Part shown: positions 20,848-29,180 of the stretch, piece after piece | How the letters are laid out: each line of letters opens with the position of its first letter | How positions within the stretch are numbered: position 1 is the first letter of the stretch | Assembly (NCBI RefSeq): GCF_900327775.1 | Contig: NZ_OUMZ01000007.1 | Location: forward strand, 607,606 to 671,605 | Direction of reading: 5' to 3' | Source: Roseovarius sp. EL26 | GTDB lineage: Bacteria > Pseudomonadota > Alphaproteobacteria > Rhodobacterales > Rhodobacteraceae | DNA: 64,000 bases | Notes under the pieces: model-generated | What the model was told of the DNA's origin: nothing | What the model saw: the letters and a program-made list of their open reading frames with translations, nothing else | The model's database searches: none | Program-made: the position numbers and the translations under genes

Positions 20848-21107
20848 GGGCACTCTCGATAACTTCAGATGGCTACAGAAAAGTCGCATGTTGGCTGTGT
20901 GTCAATGCAGTGGACGCAAATTCTAACAAGTAAAATGCCAAGGTTAACATGCCGCTTAGCTTTTACTCCGGCAGCATTCGACCTATTAAACAGCTAGGTC
21001 ATGAATTTTTTCTGGTAATTTCTGTTTAATGCGTTATTGAGGCGGCGTTATCAATTTCCGGTCACCATTCCGGGGATTTTGTATTTGGTTTTAGAGTGAG
21101 TAAAAAA

Positions 21108-21797
21108 ATGGATCTCAAGACTTTGTTTAAAACTACAGCCTGTGCTGTGGCAATTTCCTGCTCAGCAGTGGGCGCACAGGCGGCAACAATCAGCTTTGAC
21201 TTGCAAGGAAATGATGGCGGACGTTTCAGCAGCTTGCCATCGGAGTTTTCACTGACACAGGGCGGATTAACGGCAACGTTTGATGCGCGTTCTTTCAGTT
21301 CTGCGACGCAGGCGAACGGTATTGTGACATCTGGCACCGTGCAAGATGGCCATATTGGCCGTTACTACGGCGGTGCAGGCGTTGTGAACTCTTCTTCTGA
21401 CGGGAGCCATACCGTCGACGGACGTGGATGGGATGATTTTGTTGAGATCACGTTTTCAGCTATGGTTGAGATCAAAGAAATCTCGTTCGGATATTACGAT
21501 GGATACGATAACTTTCGGATTCTGACGGATGCGTCTGGAGATGGCGAGATCGGAGTTGGTGATGCCTATGGCAGCAACGTAAATGTCAGCCAAAACAGCC
21601 CGTATACCGGTTTTAATGGCTTGCTTACGAATGTTTTTGCAGTTGCAGCTTTCGGCGATTACGACTCGTGGAAGTTGAAGTCGATTACAGTAGAGTATGA
21701 CGACACCCCGCCACCTGCAGTTATTCCGCTGCCAGCCGCGGGCTGGCTGTTATTGGGTGCATTTGGTGGAATGGCGGCGCTTCGCCGAAAGCGCTGA
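21108..21797 (+). CDS. VPLPA-CTERM secreted protein, copy 1
   Basis: A 229-residue exported protein. It has a signal peptide (MDLKTLFKTTACAVAISCSA..., cut after AQA) and a C-terminal sorting tail: VIPLPAAGWLLLGAFGG, then MAALRRKR. This is the VPLPA-CTERM form of PEP-CTERM, recognised by an exosortase-type protease and linked to surface or extracellular-matrix display. The domain between begins ATISFDLQGNDGG and carries an Asp-rich calcium-like stretch TDASGDGEIGVGDAYGS. The exosortase is not in this window. A GTG at 21096 is in frame, but ATG at 21108 gives the better signal peptide. Confidence 0.85.
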   Translation: MDLKTLFKTTACAVAISCSAVGAQAATISFDLQGNDGGRFSSLPSEFSLTQGGLTATFDARSFSSATQANGIVTSGTVQDGHIGRYYGGAGVVNSSSDGSHTVDGRGWDDFVEITFSAMVEIKEISFGYYDGYDNFRILTDASGDGEIGVGDAYGSNVNVSQNSPYTGFNGLLTNVFAVAAFGDYDSWKLKSITVEYDDTPPPAVIPLPAAGWLLLGAFGGMAALRRKR

Positions 21798-21823
21798 AAA
21801 CTGCTCACTTTTTAGATTATGAT

Positions 21824-21854
21824 TTAGCGGGGAGTTGTTGAACTCGCCCGCTAA
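21824..21854 (+). terminator. Hairpin after VPLPA copy 1
   Basis: A 13-bp stem with one bulged G (TTAGCGGGGAGTT, loop GTTG, AACTC-G-CCCGCTAA) lies 27 bases after the stop. There is no long T run, so termination may be partial. The rest of the 321-base gap to copy 2 is AT-rich and shows no further gene. Confidence 0.55.
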
Positions 21855-22118
21855 TTGCAATGATGCGATTCTAAATTCCCTGACGTATTTAGGGAATTCT
21901 TAGGTGTTAAATATTGTGGAAAGCACCCATAGGTAATGATCGTTTCCGATTTGCAGTAAATTGCCGTTCTTTGGTTGTATTGTGCGGAATAAGGCTCTGA
22001 AAGAGTGCGAACTTTTACGCAATGTGTTCACAATGTGTCAGGTAGGTGGTGGGATTGTGGTATACTTACCCAGTGCCTTTGGGGAGGCATGGTTTGTACT
22101 AATTGGGTGAGTGAATAG

Positions 22119-22848
22119 ATGAAACACTTTAGAGTTTATAAAATGTTAGCGAGTATCGTGGGTTTAAGTTGCGCCGCAGTTGGTGCACAAGCGGCCACCA
22201 TAACCTTTGATTTGCAGGGCAAAGATGGGAGCTATTATAGCCTGCCATCCTCGTTCTCTTTGACCGAGGGGGGGGGTAACCGCGACGTTTGATGGTAAAT
22301 CGTTTTCCTCGGTTTCTGGTGACAATATCGGGGCGGGCACGATTCAAACGGCGTCGATTGTGGATAGCCGTATTGGGCGCTACGGAGGTGGCGCGGGGGT
22401 GTCGAACTCCAGGCGCGACAGCCATACCGTTGATGGAACCGGATACAAGGATTTCATCCAGATTACGTTTTCTGCGATGGTGAAAATCAAAAATATCTCG
22501 TTTGGATATTATGATGGTTATGATGATTTTCGCGTCCTGACAGATGCTTCTGGTGATGGTAAAATTGGGGTAGGTGACGCCTATAGCGAAGAGTTTAAAG
22601 TAACGGAGAATAACCCATTTACTGGTTTTGGCTCTGAGCTGACCAATATTTTCGCTGTTGGCGCATTTGGCGGCAAAACCTGCACTGGGCGCTACTGGTG
22701 GAACAAAAGATGCACACCAGGTGATTCATGGAAGCTAGAAACTGTGACTGTGCATTATGATCCCGCAGTTGTTCCATTGCCTGCGGCAGGATGGCTGTTG
22801 ATCGGTGCGCTCGGGGGGCTTGGTGCGATACGCCGTAAAAAGTCATAA
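22119..22848 (+). pseudogene. VPLPA-CTERM secreted protein, copy 2, frameshifted in a G9 tract
   Basis: A paralogue of the preceding gene. The first frame starts at 22119 (MKHFRVYKMLASIVGLSCAA, a signal peptide) and shares ATITFDLQGKDG with copy 1. At 22268-22276 there is a run of nine G; reading through it leads to TGA at 22290. Removing one G joins the frame to the downstream part (VTATFDGKSFSSV...), which continues to the sorting tail VVPLPAAGWLLIGALGG and IRRKKS. Repaired, it would be 242 residues, close to copy 1. It may be phase-variable, a recent pseudogene, or a homopolymer sequencing error. Confidence 0.8.
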
Positions 22849-22866
22849 ACTACGAACCCTGAAATG

Positions 22867-22896
22867 AAAAAGGGCGGCCGATTGGCCGCCCTTTTT
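22867..22896. terminator. Bidirectional terminator between VPLPA copy 2 and mmsA
   Basis: A perfect stem (AAAAAGGGCGGCC, loop GATT, GGCCGCCCTTTTT) with T runs on both strands lies between two convergent genes, so it can end both transcripts. Confidence 0.93.
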
Positions 22897-22911
22897 ATTA
22901 TTTGCCCATGT

Positions 22912-24411
22912 TTAGTCCATGGCTTTGAAGTTGAACTCGCCACCTTCTTTGATGCCCGAGGGCCAGCGCGCCGTCACGGTTTTGGTTCGAGTGTAGAACT
23001 TGAACGAGTCTGGGCCGTGCTGGTTCAGATCGCCGAACATTGACTTTTTCCAGCCACCAAACGTGTGATAGGCCAGCGGCACAGGGATCGGCACGTTGAT
23101 ACCGACCATGCCGATGTTGATCCGGCTGGCAAAGTCACGTGCTGTATCGCCATCGCGGGTATAGATCGCAGTGCCGTTGCCGTATTCGTGGTCCATCGCT
23201 AGGCCGATTGCTTCCTCGTAAGAACCTGCGCGGACACAGGACAGGACGGGGCCAAAGATCTCGGTCTTGTAGATGTCCATATCGGTCGTGACGTGGTCAA
23301 ACAGGTGTGGACCAACAAAGAAGCCATTTTCATAGCCTTGAAGCGAAAAGTCGCGATTATCAACAACCAGCTCAGCGCCTTGATCAACGCCCGTTTGGAT
23401 CAGGCCCATGATACGCTCTTTGGCTTCGCGGGTAACAACTGGACCGTAGTCAACATCGTCACCATCTGTGTATGGTGCGACGCGCAGTTTTTCGATGCGT
23501 GGAACCAGCTTTTCGATCAACTTGTCAGCCGTTTCTTCACCAACAGGAACAGCAACTGAGATCGCCATGCAGCGTTCGCCTGCCGCGCCAAAACCAGCAC
23601 CGATCAGCGCATCAGCGGCTTGATCCAAATCAGCGTCAGGCATAATGATCAGGTGGTTTTTAGCGCCTCCAAAACACTGTGCACGTTTGCCGTTGGCGGT
23701 GGCACGGGAGTAGATGTATTGCGCGATCGGAGTGGACCCAACGAAGGATACACCTTGGATGATTTCGCTATCCAGCAACGTATCAACGGCCTCTTTGTCG
23801 CCATTCACGACCTGGAATAGCCCAGCAGGCAGGCCCGCTTCGACAAACAGTTCTGCCAGCATCAGTGGCACAGATGGGTCACGCTCGGATGGTTTTAAAA
23901 CCACCGCGTTGCCGCAAGCCAGCGCCGGGCCAACGTGCCACAGCGGCATCATCGCAGGAAAGTTGAAGGGCATGATTGACGCAACAACTCCAAGCGGCTG
24001 TTTCATCGAGTATATGTCGATGGCGGGACCTGCGTTGTCAGTGTATTCGCCCTTCAACATCTGCGGTGCGCCGATGCAGTATTCGATCACTTCAAGACCG
24101 CGCTGCAGATCGCCTTTGGCATCTGGGATGGTTTTGCCGTGCTCGCGAGACAAGGCCTCGGCCAGCTTGTCCATGTCGCGGTTCATCAGGCCAACCATGG
24201 CCATCATGACACGGGCGCGTTTTTGTGGGTTCAGTAGGCCCCAAGCGGGTTGCGCGGCGGCGGCATCTTCGATGGCCTTGGTGGTTTCATCTACGCTGGC
24301 CATAGGGCATTGCGACTGAACTTCGCCAGTGGCTGGGTTGAATACGTCGGCGAAACGACCCGAAGTGCCTTTGGTTTGCTGACCATTCAGGAAGTGTGTG
24401 AGCTCTTGCAT
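22912..24411 (-). CDS. mmsA: Methylmalonate-semialdehyde dehydrogenase (CoA-acylating)
   Basis: Converts methylmalonate semialdehyde to propionyl-CoA, the last step specific to valine degradation. The 499-residue aldehyde dehydrogenase carries the catalytic Cys in AAGERCMAISVAVPVGEE, the family-specific version of the ALDH motif, and MPFNFPAMMPLWHVGPALA with the substrate-proximal Asn. The start at 24411 has GGAGGATCCC before it. It is separated from the rest of the valine operon by about 4.5 kb but clearly completes it. A LysR regulator is divergent from it across 100 bases. Confidence 0.96.
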   Translation of the reverse strand: MQELTHFLNGQQTKGTSGRFADVFNPATGEVQSQCPMASVDETTKAIEDAAAAQPAWGLLNPQKRARVMMAMVGLMNRDMDKLAEALSREHGKTIPDAKGDLQRGLEVIEYCIGAPQMLKGEYTDNAGPAIDIYSMKQPLGVVASIMPFNFPAMMPLWHVGPALACGNAVVLKPSERDPSVPLMLAELFVEAGLPAGLFQVVNGDKEAVDTLLDSEIIQGVSFVGSTPIAQYIYSRATANGKRAQCFGGAKNHLIIMPDADLDQAADALIGAGFGAAGERCMAISVAVPVGEETADKLIEKLVPRIEKLRVAPYTDGDDVDYGPVVTREAKERIMGLIQTGVDQGAELVVDNRDFSLQGYENGFFVGPHLFDHVTTDMDIYKTEIFGPVLSCVRAGSYEEAIGLAMDHEYGNGTAIYTRDGDTARDFASRINIGMVGINVPIPVPLAYHTFGGWKKSMFGDLNQHGPDSFKFYTRTKTVTARWPSGIKEGGEFNFKAMD

Positions 24412-24511
24412 GGGATCCTCCATTAAACTTTGCCCGTATCTACCATTGCAAATTTATATGGAAAACAGGCAATATGACAAAAGCACCCTGCAAAAATGCA
24501 AAGGCTTGAAA

Positions 24512-25411
24512 ATGGACGCACATTGGGATGATCTGAAGATCTTTTTGGCGGTGGCCCGCAGTGAAAGCCTGTCGCGGGCGGGCAGGGCGTTGAAAATCGA
24601 CCCAGCCACAGTCGGGCGGAGAGTTGCGCGGCTCGAAGATGATATGAATGCTCCGCTTTTTGCAAAATCTCCAACAGGTTATGCGCTGACAGATTCCGGA
24701 CAAAGACTGATGGGCCACGCCGAGCGGATGGAGCAGGCGATGATCGAGGCAACCGAAGAAATGGCCGGAAAAACCGGTGGGCTGACGGGGCAAATCAGAA
24801 TTGGCGCCCCAGATGGGTCGGCAAACTTCCTGCTGCCAAAGGTCTGCGCTGAAATTGGCCGCGCCAACCCTGATCTTGAAATTCAAATCGTCGCCCTGCC
24901 ACGGGTGTTCAACCTGACCCGACGCGAGGCGGACATGGTTGTTGCTGTCAGCCCACCAACTGCTGGACGAAGGTTAACGGTGCAGCGGGTGGCGGATTAC
25001 AAGTTACATCTCGCCGCATCTGAGGAGTATTTGAATCAGCACCCCCCAATAAAGACGTTGGAAGACCTCAAGGGTCACCGGATTATTGGCTATATTCAGG
25101 ACATGATTTTCGACAAAGAGCTGGATTATCTCAGTGCAACTGGGTTGGAACGTGTGCATCTGGCGTCAAACTCTGTTGCGGTCCAAATCAATTGGGTCAG
25201 GCAAGGGTGCGGTTTGGGGGTAGTGCATGATTTTGCAATGCCATGGTTTGATGGACTAAAGAAGATCTTGACCGAGCAGGTGAGTATCACACGCAGTTTC
25301 TATTTGGTGCGTCATGCAGATGACAGGCGATTGGAACGCCAAAACCGATTTGCCTCTGCTCTGGTCGATGGGATGCGGCAAGAGGTGGCCCGGTTGGAGG
25401 CTCAGACTTGA
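24512..25411 (+). CDS. LysR-family transcriptional regulator
   Basis: A 299-residue regulator with an N-terminal winged helix-turn-helix (IFLAVARSESLSRAGRALKI, then DPATVGRRVARLEDDMNAPL) and a C-terminal effector-binding domain. LysR regulators usually act on the divergent neighbour, so control of mmsA and perhaps of valine degradation is the natural inference. The intergenic stretch has several TGCAAA repeats that could be part of the site. The start at 24512 gives the usual MDAHWDDLKIF; ATGs upstream overlap the mmsA promoter and are unlikely. Confidence 0.88.
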   Translation: MDAHWDDLKIFLAVARSESLSRAGRALKIDPATVGRRVARLEDDMNAPLFAKSPTGYALTDSGQRLMGHAERMEQAMIEATEEMAGKTGGLTGQIRIGAPDGSANFLLPKVCAEIGRANPDLEIQIVALPRVFNLTRREADMVVAVSPPTAGRRLTVQRVADYKLHLAASEEYLNQHPPIKTLEDLKGHRIIGYIQDMIFDKELDYLSATGLERVHLASNSVAVQINWVRQGCGLGVVHDFAMPWFDGLKKILTEQVSITRSFYLVRHADDRRLERQNRFASALVDGMRQEVARLEAQT

Positions 25412-25474
25412 CAGAGCCCCAATGATACCGGAACCTGTTGTTAAGAAATATAATTGCGCAAAGGGGTGGCTCGC

Positions 25475-25909
25475 ATGCTTGTACAACAAATCCTTGGAAC
25501 AAAGGGCGACAATGCGGTCATTACAGTCAAGCCCGCGACTAAGGTTTCGGAAGCGGCGCAAATTCTTGCAGAACGGCGCATTGGTGTGTTGATGGTTTCC
25601 AGCAGTGGTGACACGCCTGATGGTATCCTGTCAGAGCGCGATATCGTCCGCTCTTTAGGGGTCAGAGGGGCCAGTACCCTTAATGAAACTGTCGATCAGA
25701 TGATGACGCACAATCCTGTTTGCTGCACCCGGCAGGATACATCTGATGTTGTTTTGAAGAAAATGACAGATGGCCGGTTTCGTCACATGCCAGTGGTGGA
25801 AGATGGTAAGCTGATTGGTATTGTCACTATAGGTGATGTGGTCAAAGCTCGCATGCAGGAACTGGCGATGGAGAAAGACGCTCTGCAAGGGATGATTATG
25901 GGTCACTAG
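25475..25909 (+). CDS. Twin CBS-domain protein
   Basis: A 144-residue protein made of two CBS motifs: one around TVKPATKVSEAAQILAERRI, the second around RQDTSDVVLKKMTDGRFRHM with LIGIVTIGDVVKARM. CBS pairs bind adenosine nucleotides and sense energy state. No enzymatic domain is attached, so a regulatory partner role is inferred. The start at 25475 has AAGGGG upstream. It lies between the LysR gene and coaD on the same strand. Confidence 0.88.
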   Translation: MLVQQILGTKGDNAVITVKPATKVSEAAQILAERRIGVLMVSSSGDTPDGILSERDIVRSLGVRGASTLNETVDQMMTHNPVCCTRQDTSDVVLKKMTDGRFRHMPVVEDGKLIGIVTIGDVVKARMQELAMEKDALQGMIMGH

Positions 25910-26000
25910 TGGCTCGAAATTATCCGCTCAGCCTGTTCTAAGTCTTGCAATTGGTGGCGCAATATAGTTGCGTCAGCGGCAAGTGAGACGGAGACAGAAA

Positions 26001-26492
26001 ATGCGCATTGGCCTTTATCCTGGTACTTTTGACCCGATTACATTGGGGCATGTAGATATCATACGGCGAGCTTCTGCCTTGGTGGACCGTCTGGTTATCG
26101 GCGTGGCGATCAATCGTGACAAGGGGCCGCTTTTTACGCTCGAAGAACGAGTGGCGATGATCGAAGAAGAATGCGCTAAACTCAGCGTGCAGACTGGCAC
26201 TGAAATTATCGCACATCCGTTTGAAAATCTTTTGATTGATTGCGCGCGCGATGTAGATGCAGGTTTGATCATTCGCGGCCTGCGGGCGGTGGCTGATTTC
26301 GAATATGAGTTCCAGATGGTTGGTATGAACCGGGTTCTGGATAGCAGTGTTGAGACAGTGTTTTTGATGGCAGACGCGGGACATCAGGCGATTGCATCTA
26401 AATTAGTCAAAGAAATCGCGCGTCTTGGCGGTGATATCTCCAAGTTTGTCACGCCGCCGGTCAAAGATGCGCTAATTGAGCGATTTATCTAA
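26001..26492 (+). CDS. coaD: Phosphopantetheine adenylyltransferase
   Basis: Transfers AMP to 4'-phosphopantetheine, the penultimate step of CoA synthesis. The nucleotidyltransferase motif GTFDPITLGHVDII is near the N-terminus with its catalytic His. The IRGLRAVADFEYEFQM block and ASKLVKEIARLGGDIS match the family, and 163 residues is the normal length. The start at 26001 has GGAG at 25990-25993; the ORF upstream is not family-like. Confidence 0.96.
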   Translation: MRIGLYPGTFDPITLGHVDIIRRASALVDRLVIGVAINRDKGPLFTLEERVAMIEEECAKLSVQTGTEIIAHPFENLLIDCARDVDAGLIIRGLRAVADFEYEFQMVGMNRVLDSSVETVFLMADAGHQAIASKLVKEIARLGGDISKFVTPPVKDALIERFI

Positions 26493-26498
26493 ACCGCA

Positions 26499-26642
26499 TC
26501 AACGCCAGAAGGCGAGCCATTCCACCAGATCAATAAATTTACTGCCGAGAAAAACGGTATTTGCCCAATCGAACACGATGGCATCAATGCCAAGAGCGAT
26601 AACGATAATGCTTATCAGAGCAACGGCGACGTGGTTGGTCAT
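26499..26642 (-). CDS. Small single-helix membrane protein downstream of gap
   Basis: A 47-residue protein with one hydrophobic segment (VAVALISIIVIALGIDAIVF) and an aromatic C-terminus (FIDLVEWLAFWR). I believe similar small proteins follow gap in other Rhodobacteraceae, but this is from memory and unverified. The start at 26642 lies just after the gap terminator hairpin, so it would be translated only from readthrough or its own promoter. A longer in-frame version up to 26780 overlaps gap and is not favoured. Function unknown. Confidence 0.5.
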   Translation of the reverse strand: MTNHVAVALISIIVIALGIDAIVFDWANTVFLGSKFIDLVEWLAFWR

Positions 26643-26651
26643 TTGGACTAT

Positions 26652-26692
26652 CCAAAAGAAAAGGTCCCATCGGGTATGCCCGACGGGACCTT
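26652..26692 (-). terminator. gap terminator
   Basis: On the minus strand AAGGTCCCGTCGGG, loop CATA, CCCGATGGGACCTT forms a 14-bp stem with a single G-U pair, followed by TTTTCTTTT. It lies 20 bases after the gap stop. Confidence 0.88.
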
Positions 26693-26712
26693 GAAGTGCA
26701 AGAATTTGATTA

Positions 26713-27714
26713 TTAACCAAGTTTTCCCATTGCGACGGCCACATCGGCCATCCGGCATGAGAAGCCCCACTCATTATCATACCACGCCAGAATGCGCACT
26801 AAACGGCCGCCAATGACTTTGGTTTGCTCTGGCGCAAAGACAGAACTTTCTTCGGTGTGGTTGAAGTCGATGCTGACTTTGGGCTCTGGATCGTAGCCCA
26901 GTACACCTTTGAGCGGGCCCGCTGCGGCTTCGGCAACAAGTGTGTTCACTTCTGCTTCAGTCACGTCTTTTTGTGCAACAAATGTCAGGTCAACCGCAGA
27001 GACATTGGCGGTTGGAACGCGAATGGCAGAGCCGTCTAGCTTACCTTTGAGCGCCGGCATAACCTCACCCAAAGCTTTGGCAGCACCGGTGGAGGTTGGG
27101 ATCATCGACATTGCGGCAGCGCGCGCGCGGTACAGGTCTTTGTGGCGACGGTCCAGCGTGGGTTGGTCGCCGGTGTAGGCGTGGATTGTAGTCATGATGC
27201 CGGATTCAATGCCGATCCCTTCGTGCAGGACCTTGGCGACTGGAGCCAAACAGTTGGTGGTGCAGGACCCATTTGAGATCATGGTCTCACCGGCGAGCAT
27301 TTCGTTGTCGTTGACGCCAAACACAACGGTACGGTCAACGTTTTTACCGGGGGCAGAAAGCAATACCTTTTTGGCGCCACGTTCCAGATGTTTCTTGGCT
27401 TTTTCACCATCGTTGAACTGGCCGGTGCATTCCAAAACCACATCAACGCCAGACCAGTCCAGTTCATCCATGTTGTAGGTAGAATACATTTGCATCGGGC
27501 CTTTGCCCAAATCCATGGAGCCTTTGCCCAATGTGATCTCGTTTGGAAAACGGCCATGGACGCTGTCATATTTAATCAGATGCGCTGCGGTCTCAAGCGG
27601 GCCTGTCGCGTTGACCTTGACGACTTCGATATCGTCGCGGGCGCTGGTTGCAATATGGGCGAGGGTGCAGCGGCCGATGCGGCCAAAGCCGTTGATGCCA
27701 ACTTTGATGGTCAT
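26713..27714 (-). CDS. gap: Glyceraldehyde-3-phosphate dehydrogenase
   Basis: Oxidises glyceraldehyde 3-phosphate in lower glycolysis and the Entner-Doudoroff route, or runs in reverse for gluconeogenesis. It begins MTIKVGINGFGRIGRCTLAH (NAD-binding) and has the catalytic Cys in SNGSCTTNCLAPVAK. The 333-residue length is normal. The start at 27714 has AGGAG upstream; the open frame continues further but is not conserved. Its promoter region holds a weak copy of the palindrome seen before eno. Confidence 0.97.
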   Translation of the reverse strand: MTIKVGINGFGRIGRCTLAHIATSARDDIEVVKVNATGPLETAAHLIKYDSVHGRFPNEITLGKGSMDLGKGPMQMYSTYNMDELDWSGVDVVLECTGQFNDGEKAKKHLERGAKKVLLSAPGKNVDRTVVFGVNDNEMLAGETMISNGSCTTNCLAPVAKVLHEGIGIESGIMTTIHAYTGDQPTLDRRHKDLYRARAAAMSMIPTSTGAAKALGEVMPALKGKLDGSAIRVPTANVSAVDLTFVAQKDVTEAEVNTLVAEAAAGPLKGVLGYDPEPKVSIDFNHTEESSVFAPEQTKVIGGRLVRILAWYDNEWGFSCRMADVAVAMGKLG

Positions 27715-27800
27715 ATGCGTCTTCTCCTGAACGGGCGGTTTGGCTGCGGTATAAAAGGGCTGCAGGTTAGGTGAAAGCGTAAAACGCCCATTTTTCTGAG

Positions 27801-27814
27801 TGGTAGCGATAACT
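27801..27814. promoter_or_regulatory. Weak LacI-type site upstream of gap
   Basis: TGGTAGCGATAACT shares 11 of 14 positions with TGTTAGCGCTAACA and is related to the perfect palindrome before eno. It lies 87 bases before the gap start. Alone it would be unconvincing; its value is that it occurs at a second glycolytic promoter. Confidence 0.35.
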
Positions 27815-27924
27815 TTGATCACAAATGATGCCGTTTGTGACAATGGTGCCCCGTTGAACCGCTTGCACCCCGTGCGTTCAGGCTTCACATTAAGGCAACG
27901 TATGAGTGGACTAAGGATACAGCC

Positions 27925-28896
27925 ATGAGCGGATTGCTGGCTTTGTTGGATGATGTGGCTGGGATTGCCAAGGTGGCGGCGGCGTCGGTGGATGATGTGG
28001 CGGCGCAGGCTTTGAAGGCGGGGTCTAAGGCGGCTGGGGCGGTGATTGATGATGCCGCGGTGACGCCGAAATATGTGCAAGGATTTGCGCCGAAACGAGA
28101 GTTGCCGATTGTTTGGCGTATCACCAAAGGATCTTTTAAAAACAAGCTCTTATTCCTCTTACCTGCTGCACTTTTACTGTCAGAATTTGCCCCTTGGATG
28201 ATTGCGCCACTACTGCTTTTGGGCGGGGCGTACCTGTGTTTTGAGGGGGCAGAAAAGATCGCGCATGTGCTTTTTCCACACGAAAAACATGAGGAAAAAC
28301 AATCGGATAAGACAGTCGACCTCGCGCATTTGGAAGAGGAAAAAGCCAAAGGTGCGATTAAAACCGACTTTATTTTGTCAGCTGAGATCATGACGATCAC
28401 GCTTTCAGCCATTCCACCCACCAACATCTGGATGCAAACTGCAGTGCTGGCGGCGGTGGCCATCGGGATCACGGTGATCGTCTATGGATCAGTCGCGCTG
28501 ATCGTGAAGGCCGATGACGTCGGGTTGTATCTGGCCAATAATGGTCGACTTGGCCTGACCAAATCCTTGGGGCGTGGCATTGTAAGAGTGATGCCCAAGT
28601 TTTTGAAATTGCTTATGATTGTTGGAACGGCTGCAATGCTGTGGGTCGGCGGATCAATCATTGTGCATAGTCTTGAGGTCATGGGCTATGGCTGGCTGGG
28701 GCACCACATTCACGACTGGGCCGCTGCGGTTGGGCACATGGTGCCCGCAGCTTATACGGGGTTCACCGAGTGGTTCGCCAAGGCGGCCATGGATGGCGTG
28801 CTGGGGCTGGCGATTGGCTTTGCCCTGATCCCGGTGGTGACAAAAGTGATCGTGCCGATGTGGAGCGCGGTGAGCGGGAAAAAGGCGGCACATTGA
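27925..28896 (+). CDS. DUF808 inner-membrane protein (YedI-like)
   Basis: A 323-residue membrane protein. The N-terminus MSGLLALLDDVAGIAKVAAA and AAVTPKYVQGFAPKRELPIV is the characteristic DUF808 opening, followed by about five or six hydrophobic segments. Examples are FLLPAALLLSEFAPWMIAPL and LAAVAIGITVIVYGSVALIV. A charged cytoplasmic loop with KHEEKQSDK lies between. The function of the family is unknown; transport has been suggested. AAGGATACAGCC precedes the start. It is divergent from gap. Confidence 0.9.
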   Translation: MSGLLALLDDVAGIAKVAAASVDDVAAQALKAGSKAAGAVIDDAAVTPKYVQGFAPKRELPIVWRITKGSFKNKLLFLLPAALLLSEFAPWMIAPLLLLGGAYLCFEGAEKIAHVLFPHEKHEEKQSDKTVDLAHLEEEKAKGAIKTDFILSAEIMTITLSAIPPTNIWMQTAVLAAVAIGITVIVYGSVALIVKADDVGLYLANNGRLGLTKSLGRGIVRVMPKFLKLLMIVGTAAMLWVGGSIIVHSLEVMGYGWLGHHIHDWAAAVGHMVPAAYTGFTEWFAKAAMDGVLGLAIGFALIPVVTKVIVPMWSAVSGKKAAH

Positions 28897-28900
28897 ACCA

Positions 28901-28949
28901 AATTTGCGTACAGCCTGTACAGGTTGTACGTGGGTTATGTACGCAAATT
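28901..28949. repeat. Perfect 12-bp inverted repeat after DUF808 gene
   Basis: AATTTGCGTACA at 28901-28912 is exactly mirrored by TGTACGCAAATT at 28938-28949. Within the 25-base spacer lies the palindrome CCTGTACAGG (28914-28923). It starts five bases after the DUF808 stop. It could act as a terminator-like hairpin or be a dyad binding site; there is no T run. Confidence 0.6.
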
Positions 28950-28976
28950 CGGGTTTGTGGGTTTGGGCCGGGGAAT

Positions 28977-28994
28977 GGTGGGTTCGCACCCACC
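28977..28994. repeat. GGTGGGT-TCGC-ACCCACC hairpin
   Basis: A perfect 7-bp stem with loop TCGC, followed by CTACGG. This is the kind of short extragenic palindrome dispersed in roseobacter genomes. It is not a tRNA arm, because no acceptor or anticodon stems surround it. Confidence 0.5.
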
Positions 28995-29080
28995 CTACGG
29001 GAATACGTTATCGGGATTTTCAGAATGATAGGGTAACGTGGGCGATATGTCTTGCGCGCCCATCCCATTCCCACGGGGAT

Positions 29081-29180
29081 GGGCGCAGGGATACGGTGGC
29101 GTTGGCTGGATTGCGGCACCAGCGTTGGCGCATTTGAAGCGAGACCCGGCGGTGCCGGGCAGAGTAACGCGTTATTTCTG
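29081..29180. repeat. Direct repeat copy A (~100 bp)
   Basis: About 100 bases starting GGGCGCAGGGATACGGTGGC are repeated at 30301-30400 with ten mismatches by direct comparison, roughly 90 per cent identity, in the same orientation. Copies A and B bracket the AT-rich segment with the orphan secreted-protein gene. Copy A runs into the transposase-like fragment. Confidence 0.85.

Noticed and set aside
28977..28994. GGTTCGCACCC stretch resembling a tRNA T-arm
   Set aside because: No acceptor, D or anticodon stems and no CCA position fit around it; it is a simple palindrome.
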